From Aeromicrobium sp. Sec7.5 (GTDB lineage Bacteria; Actinomycetota; Actinomycetes; Propionibacteriales; Nocardioidaceae): 64,000 nucleotides of DNA. Each line of letters opens with the position of its first letter. The stretch's first letter is position 1. Shown here in pieces: positions 27,451 through 35,144 of the stretch. The notes beneath the pieces are model-generated. The model was not told where the DNA came from. It did no database searches and saw only the letters and a program-made list of their open reading frames with translations. The DNA is taken from contig NZ_JBAJIJ010000002.1 in the NCBI RefSeq assembly GCF_036867135.1, positions 310,001 through 374,000 of the forward strand, given 5' to 3'. The position numbers and the translations under genes are program-made.

Positions 27451-27472
27451 AAGCTTCGGACTCCGAAACCTC
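27433..27472 (+). repeat. 40-bp dispersed repeat, copy 2
   Basis: GCCGAAACTTTACGCTGAAA followed by GCTTCGGACTCCGAAACCTC. It overlaps the end of the TetR gene and separates the hydrolase/TetR module from the broken SMR pump. Confidence 0.6.
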
Positions 27473-27547
27473 GAACGGTTCCGGCCCGCGTGCCTGGCTT
27501 CATGACGATCCCAACGCCGAGAATGACTGCTACCGGGAGGTGCTACG

Positions 27548-27945
27548 TCATTGCTGGACGTGGGGAGCGCTCGTTGCGTTCACGTGCAGGAGGGTGAGGC
27601 CTACAACGCCGACGACGATGAGCAGGATGCACCCCACCCGCATGGCGGGATGGTCTCCGAGAGGGCGACCATCCCGTAGATCGCCGTTCCCACAGCCCCG
27701 ATACCCACCCAGACCGCGTAGGCAGTACCCAGCGGAATGCTGCGGATCGCGTACGCGAGACCCCCCATGCTGATGGTCACGCACACCAGAAAGATCACAG
27801 ACGGCCAAAGTCGTGTGAATGTCTGCGACTTCTCCAATGCGGCGGCGTACACGATCTCCATCAGGCCCGCGAGAAAGAGCGCTGCCCAGGCAAACAACAG
27901 CCACCGCCTCCCTAGCCAAGCGGCTCGATTCCCCTCATTGTCCAT
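27548..27945 (-). pseudogene. Frameshifted SMR (EmrE/SugE-type) multidrug pump
   Basis: From ATG 27945 the frame gives helices 1-3 of a small multidrug resistance protein: LFLAGLMEIVYAAALEKSQ (with the membrane Glu), PSVIFLVCVTISMGGLAYAI and TAYAVWVGIGAVGTAIYGMV. After ETIP, near 27648, it slips. Helix 4 (MRVGCILLIVVGVVGLTLLH) continues in another frame to 27548. One missing base in a run CCCGCCATG explains the break. It may be a true pseudogene or a sequencing error. No partner SMR gene adjoins it. Confidence 0.85.
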
Positions 27946-28028
27946 CAGCTCGCCGGGCTGCGAGGACCTGCACCAAAGCGGTCAAACGTCAGCCCGCTCG
28001 GAGTACTCAGAAGACGACACGCGGGAGA

Positions 28029-28052
28029 CCGCCGATGACCCGTCATCGGCGG
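28029..28052. terminator. Inverted repeat, possible terminator
   Basis: CCGCCGATGAC and GTCATCGGCGG form an 11-bp perfect inverted repeat with a two-base centre (a hairpin loop would be larger). It lies 77 bases downstream of the stop of the leftward transporter gene at 28129. There is no T-tract. It could instead be an operator. Confidence 0.35.
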
Positions 28053-28128
28053 ACGATGTCGGCTCCGACTCGATCGAAGGGTCAGGCGACGCCGGCAGTT
28101 TGGATCACCTTGGCGCATGTTGTGCGCC

Positions 28129-29115
28129 TTAAGTCACTGAGTCGGATCGAGCGAGGAGCGGGACGACCCGCACGTAGATCACCATGGCGACGAGCTCGAC
28201 GAGGGTCTGGGTCACGACGACGACTGCCGCCAACGCGTAAGCCTCCGGGAGCGCCAGCGCGAGGGGCAGGACCACGAGGGAGTTGCGGGTTGCGCCTGAG
28301 AAAGTGAGCGCGATCGAGCGCGGACGGTCGAGGCGGGCCACGCGCGCGACCTGCGCTCCGACAAGTGCCATCACCAGGAACCACACGACGTAGACCGGGA
28401 CCACCGACACGACGTCGCTGAATCGGTCAGTGATGTCGCTGACTTGGGAGGCCACGACCGCGAACAGTGTTGCCATCATGAGCGGCACCATGAGGCCAGC
28501 CATCACCGTCTCGAGAGCACGGCTGGCGGCGAACCGCTTTGACAGTGCTTGCGTGAGAGCTGCGAGGGTCAGCGGGATCGCGATGAGGACGATGAACGCG
28601 TGGACGAAGGGACCTGGTTCGACGATGTCGGCGAGGTCGGGTCCGATGAAGAGGTACAGGTAGAGCGGCAGCAAGGCCAGCTGCAGGAGCATCAGCAGCG
28701 GGGCGGCAGCGACCAGGCGGTCTGCTGCGCCGCCGGCGATGCCGGAGAAGACGATCACGTAGTCGATGCAGGGCGTCAGCAAAACCAGCAGGACGCCGAT
28801 GACGATGGCTTGGTCGTCGGGGAGGAACTGGATGAGTCCCCAGACGACGACTGGTCCGGCGATGAAGTTCAGGCCGAGGACCGCGATCAGGAATCGTGCG
28901 TCGCGGAAGCTCGCAGCCATGTCGAGGAACGGGACCTGCAGGAACGTCGCGAACAGGAGCGCTGCCAGGACTGGTTCGATGGCGTGCTCCAGCGACTGCC
29001 CGGCCCCGTCGCTCACAGCTAGGCCGAAGATCAGCGCCGCCGCGATGGCGGCGAGGTAGAGCGCGATCTGATGCTTCTCCGCGAACTGCACGGCGCGGTC
29101 GATGACGACTCTCAA
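28129..29115 (-). CDS. Arsenic-resistance/bile-acid-symporter (BASS/ACR3-like) transporter
   Basis: This is a 328-residue, ten-helix protein. The TTG at 29115 overlaps the stop of the preceding gene; GTG 29091 is another option. Motifs are LGLNFIAGPVVVWGL, VLLTPCIDYVIVFSG (with the helix-4 Cys), and SIALTFSGATRNSLVVLPLAL, which belong to the bile acid:sodium symporter family that includes ACR3 arsenite exporters. It differs from the true ACR3 at 48082. It is the last gene of a MerR-controlled operon, so it may export arsenite or another soft metal. Substrate uncertain. Confidence 0.82.
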   Translation of the reverse strand: MRVVIDRAVQFAEKHQIALYLAAIAAALIFGLAVSDGAGQSLEHAIEPVLAALLFATFLQVPFLDMAASFRDARFLIAVLGLNFIAGPVVVWGLIQFLPDDQAIVIGVLLVLLTPCIDYVIVFSGIAGGAADRLVAAAPLLMLLQLALLPLYLYLFIGPDLADIVEPGPFVHAFIVLIAIPLTLAALTQALSKRFAASRALETVMAGLMVPLMMATLFAVVASQVSDITDRFSDVVSVVPVYVVWFLVMALVGAQVARVARLDRPRSIALTFSGATRNSLVVLPLALALPEAYALAAVVVVTQTLVELVAMVIYVRVVPLLARSDSVT

Positions 29116-29411
29116 AGCTCGACCGGCCAGGTCGGGGTCAGCTCGATCTCTACGGGTCCTGCAGCTGTGCCCGTCGAACACGAGTCGCGTCGTCCTCGTC
29201 GACGTCGCAGCCACACCGCACCGACGGTGGCGCCCGCGACGACGATGGCGAATACGAGCCCGGCGAACGTCAGGGCTGCGGCGGTCGCCGCGGCGCCGGT
29301 CAGACCGATCCCGAATAGGGCAAGCAGAGGTGCGGCGCAACAGACCGCGCAGGCGGCCGCGGCCGTGCCGGCGAGCCCGCCGCGCACACGTGATTGTTCC
29401 GGGGTGGTCAT
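29112..29411 (-). CDS. MerT-like small membrane metal protein
   Basis: This 99-residue protein starts at ATG 29411, ATGA-overlapping merR. Helix 1 carries Cys21, Cys24 and Cys25 (AACAVCCAAPLLALFGIG), a pattern like the CC pair of MerT-type mercury transporters. A second helix (LTFAGLVFAIVVAGATVGAVW) and a basic tail with one Cys follow. It probably takes part in soft-metal binding or transport. No MerA or MerP is present. Confidence 0.72.
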   Translation of the reverse strand: MTTPEQSRVRGGLAGTAAAACAVCCAAPLLALFGIGLTGAAATAAALTFAGLVFAIVVAGATVGAVWLRRRRGRRDSCSTGTAAGPVEIELTPTWPVEL

Positions 29412-29851
29412 AGCGTGCTCCGTCGCTGAGGCTGGTCGGTGTCGGTGGGCCGGGTGGTGATCGTGGCAAAGGGGATGGGGCAGCAGTCGCTCCCGGCGCA
29501 GGCGATCAGGTCGTCACAGCCGGCGTCGACCGCGGCCAGCAACGTTTCGCGGATTACCGTCAGGTCGGTGATACGGCTGTCGATCTCGGCCAGCTTCGCG
29601 CTGGCGCGGCTCTGGAGCCCCCCGGTGCCGTGGTGGTGCCGCCCGAGCTCGAGGAGTTCAGCGGTCTCGTCGAGAGTGAACCCCAAGCGCTGAGCAGCTT
29701 TGACGACCTTGAGGACGGTGACGGTCTCGGGTGGATACAGACGGTGCCCACCGAGACTGCGTGCCGGTTCCTCCAAGAGTCCTCGCCGCTCGTAGTAGCG
29801 AAGCGTCTCGACGTTGACTCCAGCGGCCGACGCGACCTGACCACTGCGCAT
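29408..29851 (-). CDS. MerR-family metal-responsive activator
   Basis: This is a 147-residue protein. ATG 29851 is chosen to give the standard start MRSGQVASAAGVNVETLRYY. The winged helix is at residues 1-70, then the dimer coiled coil, then a Cys-rich end: Cys112, Cys118, Cys123 and Cys124 (AGCDDLIACAGSDCCP). The Cys at the start of the coiled coil that mercury MerR needs (about position 79-82) is absent, so Hg(II) specificity is doubtful. A MerR-type promoter lies 400 bases upstream, before the 126-residue gene of the same operon. Confidence 0.9.
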   Translation of the reverse strand: MRSGQVASAAGVNVETLRYYERRGLLEEPARSLGGHRLYPPETVTVLKVVKAAQRLGFTLDETAELLELGRHHHGTGGLQSRASAKLAEIDSRITDLTVIRETLLAAVDAGCDDLIACAGSDCCPIPFATITTRPTDTDQPQRRSTL

Positions 29852-29871
29852 GCCCTCGACCCCGCCGACGT

Positions 29872-30252
29872 TCACTGCGCACCACGGCCGATCGCCACGG
29901 CGCGCGACACCAGCCCATCGAAGACCGACGAATGCGCCAGTGGCACGCTCACCGTCAGCTCGACGAAACACCGCACCGGGTCGGGATGCGCCAGCTCCAC
30001 CGTCTCGAACGCAAAGAACGAGCAGCAGCCGGACTCGGTCTCGACGAGACGCTGCACATGACTCGCGAGATCACTCGGCCCCTCGAGCAGAAGCGTCGCT
30101 CGCGTGCCGCGAGCAACGCACCGGCGGACCTCGACCAAGGCATCAGCGAAAAGCGCATCGAACTCCGCCACACGCAACGGTTGCTCGGCGGGCGGCAGAG
30201 TGCACGCATCGGGAACCCAAACGCTGACATCACTCAACGGGATGACGGTCAT
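29872..30252 (-). CDS. Hypothetical 126-residue protein with ESGCCSFF motif, first gene of MerR operon
   Basis: ATG 30252 lies seven bases after a -10 box, so the mRNA may be leaderless. The protein has a helix/strand pattern, Cys17, Cys45 and the motif TESGCCSFFAFETVELAHPD with adjacent Cys76-Cys77. Small proteins with this motif occur next to metal-responsive MerR genes in actinobacteria. I do not know a function. The paired Cys suggests soft-metal binding. It ends 20 bases before merR. Confidence 0.7.
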   Translation of the reverse strand: MTVIPLSDVSVWVPDACTLPPAEQPLRVAEFDALFADALVEVRRCVARGTRATLLLEGPSDLASHVQRLVETESGCCSFFAFETVELAHPDPVRCFVELTVSVPLAHSSVFDGLVSRAVAIGRGAQ

Positions 30253-30258
30253 GAGATA

Positions 30259-30290
30259 AGGGTAAATCCGTACCTAGGTACGGATTGCAA
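30259..30290 (-). promoter_or_regulatory. MerR-type promoter/operator
   Basis: A perfect 20-bp palindrome, ATCCGTACCTAGGTACGGAT (30266-30285), lies between a -35 (TTGCAA, 30290-30285) and a -10 (TACCCT, 30264-30259) on the minus strand. The spacer is 20 bases, longer than normal, which is the hallmark of MerR-activated promoters. The core CCGTAC...GTACGG matches the classic mer operator. Transcription would start close to the ATG at 30252. Confidence 0.85.
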
Positions 30291-30322
30291 CCCCGCAATC
30301 ACGACGCCGACTAAGCCAGTCG

Positions 30323-30362
30323 CCCGAAACCTCGCGCCGAAAGTTTCGAACGCCGAAACCCA
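30323..30362 (+). repeat. 40-bp dispersed repeat, copy 3
   Basis: CCCGAAACCTCGCGCCGAAA followed by GTTTCGAACGCCGAAACCCA. It separates the MerR operon from the MFS/ArsR module, in the same orientation as the copies at 25720 and 27433. Confidence 0.6.
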
Positions 30363-30486
30363 AAAATTCTGGCTCTTGTATTTGCTCGGAAGGACTCCCA
30401 GCACCGCAATGGTCCGACGCCCGCCCGCCGACCCACATGTAGTGGCGGGCCCAGCCGGGTGGTCGCTGCAACCAACGGGCGTGAAT

Positions 30487-30523
30487 TTGCATCAGTGCGC
30501 AGATGCGTACATATACTTACTTC
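30487..30523 (+). promoter_or_regulatory. Promoter and dyad before the MFS/ArsR operon
   Basis: TTGCAT (30487-30492) and TATACT (30512-30517) give a -35/-10 pair 19 bases apart, with a start expected at or near ATG 30524. Between them is the inverted repeat GCATC-N8-GATGC (30489-30506), a candidate site for the ArsR protein encoded downstream. Confidence 0.5.
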
Positions 30524-31744
30524 ATGAGAAGCCCCACACGGCGGGTCATGACCAACATCACCTATCAGCGCCTGTTCGCCGCTCAGGTGGTAGCGCTGCT
30601 CGGAACCGGTCTACTCACTGTCGCGCTCAGCCTGCTGGCCTTCGAAGTCTCGCCCAACTCGGCGGGTTCGGTGGTGGCGACAGCGTTGACGATCAAGATC
30701 CTGGCGTACGTCCTCCTCGCCCCGTCGATCACGGCCGTGACGTCGAGGTGGTCGCCGCGCACGGTCCTCATCGGCGCGGACCTGATCAGACTCGTCACGG
30801 CCCTCAGTCTGCTGTGGGTCTCAGAGGTATGGCACATCTACGCCTTGATCTTCATTCTCCAAGCAGCCTCGGCAACCTTCACGCCGACCTTCCAGGCCGT
30901 GATCCCGGTGGTCCTGCCTGATGAGCGCGACTACACGCGCGCGCTCTCGCTATCGCGGGTGGCCTACGACCTCGAGGCCGTCGCCAGTCCGGTGATCGCA
31001 GCCGGAATGCTGCTCCTCATCGACTTCCACGGCCTGTTCGCCGGCACCGCCCTTGGATTCGCCCTGTCAGCCGGGCTGGTACTGGGGTCCGGTCTCAAGA
31101 TCGAAGGTGCGGAGCAGACCTCGTCATTCGCGTCTCGGGTATCGAGCGGAGTACGAATGTTCTGCACCCGTCGTCCACTCGTAGCAGTGATTCTCTTGGA
31201 CCTCGCCGCTGCCTGCGCAATGGCCACCGTACTGGTGAACACCGTGGTCGTCGTGCGCCAGGACCTCGCACTGGGGCCCGTCGCGCTCTCCACGACCCTG
31301 GCCACTTTCGGTGCCGGCTCCATGCTCGTCGCACTCGCGCTCCCGCGCGTACTCGACCATCGGAAGCCGCTGCCGGTGATGATGATCGGCGGCGGTGCCA
31401 CGGCTCTTGGACTTGCCGTCGCCGCCATGACCGGACCCTGGGGGTCGGTCTTGATCGCGTGGGCGCTCCTCGGGGCCGCGACCTCTGCGGTACTCACTCC
31501 CTCCGGAGCGGTCGTGAACCTAGCCACTAGTCCGAGCGAGCGTCCCGCCGCCTACGCGGCACACTTCTCGCTGTCCCACGCCTGCTATCTGATCACCTAT
31601 CCCATGGCGGGCTGGCTAGGTGCCACCGCCGGTGTCGCAACCAGCACGGCTGTCCTGGCGTCCACCGCAGCATGCGCAACAGCATTCGCGGGAGTCGTTC
31701 TGGTGCGCGGCAGCTCGGGTGTGAACGCAAGTGCGCGACAATGA
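30524..31744 (+). CDS. MFS metal/drug exporter
   Basis: This is a 406-residue, 12-helix major facilitator protein. ATG 30524 fits a leaderless transcript; ATG 30548 (MTNITYQRLFAAQVVALLGT) is the other likely start. The loop RWSPRTVLIGADLIRL holds the helix 2-3 motif. It resembles actinobacterial MFS pumps paired with Ni/Co-type ArsR sensors (NreB-like). The ArsR gene begins four bases after its stop, so they form one operon. Substrate is inferred from the sensor. Confidence 0.85.
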   Translation: MRSPTRRVMTNITYQRLFAAQVVALLGTGLLTVALSLLAFEVSPNSAGSVVATALTIKILAYVLLAPSITAVTSRWSPRTVLIGADLIRLVTALSLLWVSEVWHIYALIFILQAASATFTPTFQAVIPVVLPDERDYTRALSLSRVAYDLEAVASPVIAAGMLLLIDFHGLFAGTALGFALSAGLVLGSGLKIEGAEQTSSFASRVSSGVRMFCTRRPLVAVILLDLAAACAMATVLVNTVVVVRQDLALGPVALSTTLATFGAGSMLVALALPRVLDHRKPLPVMMIGGGATALGLAVAAMTGPWGSVLIAWALLGAATSAVLTPSGAVVNLATSPSERPAAYAAHFSLSHACYLITYPMAGWLGATAGVATSTAVLASTAACATAFAGVVLVRGSSGVNASARQ

Positions 31745-31748
31745 ACCC

Positions 31749-32111
31749 ATGGCCAAGTCCGAGGGCGATCTAGCGCAAGCGAGTCTCGACCACAGCCTCA
31801 CGCCGGATGCCACCCGCCTGCGTCACGGCTCGCAGATCTTCGCCATGCTGGCCGAGCCCACCCGCCTCGAGCTCCTCTGGCACCTCACCAACGGATCGGC
31901 CACAGTCGGCGACCTCGCCGACCGCGTCTCAGCCTCCCGAACCTCGGTAAGCCAACACCTCGCAAAACTTCGGCTCGCCGGACTCGTCGACGTGACCCGC
32001 GACGGCCGACACCAGCACTACTCACTTCGAGGTGGCCACCTCGCCCGGCTCATCCGGGAAGGCCTCAACCACGCCGACCACATCACCACCGGCGAGGGCC
32101 CCCACGGCTGA
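31749..32111 (+). CDS. ArsR-family sensor of the NmtR/KmtR type
   Basis: This is a 120-residue winged-helix repressor. The recognition helix is SASRTSVSQHLAKLRLAGLV. The C-terminal helix has His97, His108 and His111, spaced like NmtR His93, His104 and His107. The Asp of the NmtR site is Gly here. The ending GEGPHG adds one more His. There are no Cys in the DNA helix, unlike the two Cd-type sensors in this window. Ni, Co or Zn sensing and control of the MFS gene are likely. Confidence 0.87.
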   Translation: MAKSEGDLAQASLDHSLTPDATRLRHGSQIFAMLAEPTRLELLWHLTNGSATVGDLADRVSASRTSVSQHLAKLRLAGLVDVTRDGRHQHYSLRGGHLARLIREGLNHADHITTGEGPHG

Positions 32112-32120
32112 ACTGCCCAG

Positions 32121-32294
32121 GTGTCCCGCGCGGTCCAGGCGGGCAGAAGCGCCTACAACTGCGCGTGTGAAGCGGCCGACTGCGACGACGAATGCTGCAC
32201 CACCTCCAGCTCCCAACCATGCCCACCAGGAATCTCAGGCCGATTCGTCAACCATGTTGGCGCGAGGTGGCCGATCAGGCCCTTGCGTGGCTAG
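32121..32294 (+). CDS. Small Cys-rich peptide, possible metallothionein-like
   Basis: A 57-codon frame starts at GTG 32121, nine bases after the ArsR stop. It encodes NCACEAADCDDECC within residues 13-26, with six Cys in all, five of them in a 13-residue stretch, plus acidic residues. The clustering resembles small actinobacterial metal-binding peptides. The rest of the chain (GRFVNHVGARWPIRPLRG) looks uncharacteristic, and there is no clear ribosome site. It may be a truncated or chance frame next to the island end. Confidence 0.35.
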   Translation: MSRAVQAGRSAYNCACEAADCDDECCTTSSSQPCPPGISGRFVNHVGARWPIRPLRG

Positions 32295-32573
32295 CAACAA
32301 GAGGTCGCCCGTTCTTAGACCGCTGTGCAGCAGTCCCCAGCCGCGAAAAACTCGATCGCGCACCGGTTGGTACCCACTGATTGGAAGCCCACCGCGCCGT
32401 CCGAAGACTGCCCTTCGGCGGCAAGATGGGCATCGAGATCAGGCAACAGCCGGGCAACACGGGATCAATTTCTCGCCGTCAACTGCCAACGACAACCAGC
32501 GGCTCGGCGACGAAGCATGTCCGGCGTTCCAAGGTTCCCCGCGTCAGTCGATTCTCACCAACTAGTCAGAGTT
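32295..32573. other. Non-coding stretch at the island end
   Basis: I see no supported gene here. Frames on both strands are short and overlap without codon bias. The stretch leads directly into the tRNA-Glu fragment. Confidence 0.4.
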
Positions 32574-32620
32574 CCCCCTTTCAAGGCGGTAGCGCGGGTT
32601 CGAATCCCGTACGGGGTACC
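32574..32620 (+). other. 3' fragment of tRNA-Glu(TTC): likely attachment site (att)
   Basis: The stretch CCCCCTTTCAAGGCGG (32574-32589) matches the tRNA-Glu anticodon arm with anticodon TTC. Next come the variable TAGCGC, the T-arm GGGTTCGAATCCC and the acceptor strand ACGGGGT, followed by ACC. The D-arm and 5' acceptor strand are missing: the bases before 32574 do not fit. Islands that integrate into tRNA 3' ends leave exactly such a copy at the far end. It separates metal-resistance cargo on the left from ordinary chromosomal genes on the right. Confidence 0.8.
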
Positions 32621-32751
32621 TGGATTTTCACCGAAATTGCAGTGATTCTTGGTGTAGCGGAAATCGGACGGGTGTCGCTTGGCCCGCATTTGGCCCGCCC
32701 CAGGTCAGCGCTCCCGGCATCCCCGCGCAGCTTGCGAACCGACCAGCGCCC

Positions 32752-33921
32752 TCAGGCGAGCGCGATGGTGGCGTCGCGGACGAACTGCGGGTCGGTGAGC
32801 CGCTCCCCGTAGAGCTCGCGCAACTGGCCCATGCGGTAGCGGACGGTCTGGGGGTGCACGAAGAGGACCGCGGCGATGTCGTCGCGGCGACCCTGGTGGA
32901 GCAGCCAGGCCCGGAGGGTGTCGGCGAGCTTCTCCTGGGCGACCGGGCTGAGCTCGTCGAGCGGTCCGAGCACCCGGGACCTCAGGTCGGCCCGGGCCTC
33001 GGCATCGGCACCGACCACGAGATCGGCCAGGTGCAGGTCGGTGTCACCACGCAGGCCGAGGCGGTGCGCGTGACGCGCGCGCTGGTACGACTCGCTCGCC
33101 AGCGCCCACGGGCGGGCGGGCCCCACGACGGCGTCGAGCTCACGCAGCGCGCGGGTCAGGGCCCGTCGCTCGCGGCCGCCGGCAGCCGGGACGAGGAGGA
33201 TCGACGTCCCGGTCTCGAGGTCCAGCCCCGCCGTGTCCTCGGGCACGTGCAGCGACCTCGGATCGAGCAGTCCGCGCAGCGACCGCAGCGACGCCTCGGG
33301 CACGATCACAGCAGTGAGGTGCTTCGGGGCGTCCCAGTCGGCGCGATCGGCCGCTTGCACGAGCTCCGACTCAGGAGCGCCTTCGACGAGGCGCGTCGCG
33401 AGTCGATCCAGTCGTTGCTGGCGAAGTCGCCCCGAGGTGGCCAGCTCGTCGGCGTGGCCGCTGACGCTCGCGGCCGACAGGCCGTCGATGAACGAGAACA
33501 CCAGCTCGGCCAGCCGGGCGACGGTCGTGGCGTCCAGGCCGCTCGCGACGGCCGCGGCGCTCATCTCGCGCCAGGACACCCGGGCACCGACGCGGTAGGC
33601 CTGCGCGAGGGCGTCCATGGTCCGCCCGCTGCGGGCCTCACCACGGCCCAGGGCGTAGGCCGCCTCCCGCACCGTCTCGATCTGGTCGCCGGCGTCGATC
33701 CCCTCCTGGCGCGCCGCGAGGTCGAGGAAGCCGTCGAGCGCGAGGGTCACCGCGACCTCGATGTTGCGGCCCATCGCTCCCCGGAACGGGTCGCGATAGC
33801 TCGGCACCTCGCTGATGACCGCCGCGATGGTCTGCTCCGCGACCCCGGCCATGCCGGCGCGCATCCGGTCGACGACGGCGGCCGGGAGCCGCAGGGCGTC
33901 GCTTCCACGGGAGTCCGCCAC
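32752..33921 (-). CDS. PucR/CdaR-type regulator (AlkX-like) of the desaturase operon
   Basis: This is a 389-residue protein; GTG 33921 is taken as start, and GTG 33966 would add 15 residues. The middle region resembles GGDEF-like CdaR domains. The C-terminus has the PucR helix-turn-helix: LRAWLLHQGRRDDIAAVLFV, HPQTVRYRMGQLRELYG. It is divergent from the ferredoxin reductase/desaturase pair, as for actinobacterial AlkX-type repressors. A dyad TGTTC-N5-GAACA lies directly upstream. Confidence 0.87.
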   Translation of the reverse strand: MADSRGSDALRLPAAVVDRMRAGMAGVAEQTIAAVISEVPSYRDPFRGAMGRNIEVAVTLALDGFLDLAARQEGIDAGDQIETVREAAYALGRGEARSGRTMDALAQAYRVGARVSWREMSAAAVASGLDATTVARLAELVFSFIDGLSAASVSGHADELATSGRLRQQRLDRLATRLVEGAPESELVQAADRADWDAPKHLTAVIVPEASLRSLRGLLDPRSLHVPEDTAGLDLETGTSILLVPAAGGRERRALTRALRELDAVVGPARPWALASESYQRARHAHRLGLRGDTDLHLADLVVGADAEARADLRSRVLGPLDELSPVAQEKLADTLRAWLLHQGRRDDIAAVLFVHPQTVRYRMGQLRELYGERLTDPQFVRDATIALA

Positions 33922-33931
33922 GATCCACCTT

Positions 33932-33946
33932 TGTTCGGAGAGAACA
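33932..33946. promoter_or_regulatory. Inverted repeat in the PucR-desaturase divergent promoter
   Basis: TGTTC-GGAGA-GAACA is a perfect 5-5-5 dyad, 11 bases upstream of the PucR-type GTG and about 70 bases before the reductase gene. It is a good candidate for the regulator's own operator. Confidence 0.5.
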
Positions 33947-34013
33947 GATACTACCGCCAGATTCACGCGGAGTGGTCATGAAATTGACCCCGCCGGCGGC
34001 GCATCATGGAGGT

Positions 34014-35144
34014 ATGACCGACATGCTGGCCCGACCGAGCGAGGCGCGATCGCTGCGCCACCGGCTCACGCGACTGGCCGAGGCGGCGACCACGCCACTT
34101 CTGCCGTCGGACTACCTCGACCTGGCTGCTCCCCTGCGGTCCGGCACCGACCTGCGGGCGCGCATCGTCGCGGTGCAGCCCGAGACCCGCGACGCCGCGA
34201 CGATCGTCCTCAAGCCGGGTGCCGACTGGTCCGGTCACGTGCCCGGCCAGTACGTGCGCATCGGCATCGACGTCGACGGCGTCCGCGAGTGGCGCGCCTA
34301 CTCGCTGACGCACGGCCCTCGCGCCGACGGGCTGATCTCGATCACCGTCAAGGCGGTGCCGGGCGGCAAGGTCAGCAACCACCTGGTCCACGAGGCCCGC
34401 GCGCGAACCCTGGTCCACCTCGAGCAGGCGACCGGCGACTTCGTGCTCGACCCCGCGGCCTCGCGCCTGCTGTTCGTGACTGCCGGCTCCGGTGTCACCC
34501 CGGTCGTCGGCATGCTCCGCAACCTCTTCCCCGTCACCGACTCCGGCGTCGTGGACCTGCCGCGGAGCCGCCACCTCGACATCGTCGTCGTGCACGTGGC
34601 CCCCACCGAGCCGGACTCGATCTTCCTGTCCAACCTCCAGGAGCTGGCCCACCACGGCGCCATCACCCTCGTCCCGCGCTACGACGACCAGCACGGCGTC
34701 CTCGACGTCGCCGACCTGACCGACCTGGTGCCGGACCTCGCCAGCCGCACCACCTACGCGTGCGGCCCGGGCGGACTGCTCGACGCGCTGACGGCCCACC
34801 ACGAGGCCCACGGCCTGCCGCTGTTCACCGAGCAGTTCCGGGCCGGCTTCGTGGAGGCCGGTGACGGCGGCACCGTGACCTTCGCCGACGGCACCGAGCT
34901 CGTCGCCGACGGCGCCACCCCGATCCTCGACGTCGGCGAGGCCGGCGGCCAGCTGATGCCGAGCGGCTGCCGCATGGGCGTCTGCTTCGGCTGCGTCCTG
35001 CCGCTGACCGAGGGCTCCGTGCGCGACCTGCGCAACGGCGCCATCACCTCGGTCGATCCCATCTCGTCCGCCCACGGCGGAGTCCCGATCCAGACCTGCA
35101 TCAGCGCCGCCGCCGGCGCCTGCCACCTAGGAGCGACGTCATGA
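34014..35144 (+). CDS. Ferredoxin reductase with C-terminal 2Fe-2S domain (desaturase partner)
   Basis: This protein has about 376 residues. GGAGGT lies directly before ATG 34014, nine bases before ATG 34023; ATG 33978 is a third option. The FAD domain has RAYSLT, the NAD(P)H domain has VTAGSGVTPVVGMLRN and YACGPGGLLDAL, and the plant-type 2Fe-2S domain has CRMGVCFGCVLPL with a later CISAA. It resembles M. tuberculosis Rv3230c, which passes electrons to the desaturase DesA3. Its stop overlaps the desaturase start (ATGA). Confidence 0.92.
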   Translation: MTDMLARPSEARSLRHRLTRLAEAATTPLLPSDYLDLAAPLRSGTDLRARIVAVQPETRDAATIVLKPGADWSGHVPGQYVRIGIDVDGVREWRAYSLTHGPRADGLISITVKAVPGGKVSNHLVHEARARTLVHLEQATGDFVLDPAASRLLFVTAGSGVTPVVGMLRNLFPVTDSGVVDLPRSRHLDIVVVHVAPTEPDSIFLSNLQELAHHGAITLVPRYDDQHGVLDVADLTDLVPDLASRTTYACGPGGLLDALTAHHEAHGLPLFTEQFRAGFVEAGDGGTVTFADGTELVADGATPILDVGEAGGQLMPSGCRMGVCFGCVLPLTEGSVRDLRNGAITSVDPISSAHGGVPIQTCISAAAGACHLGATS

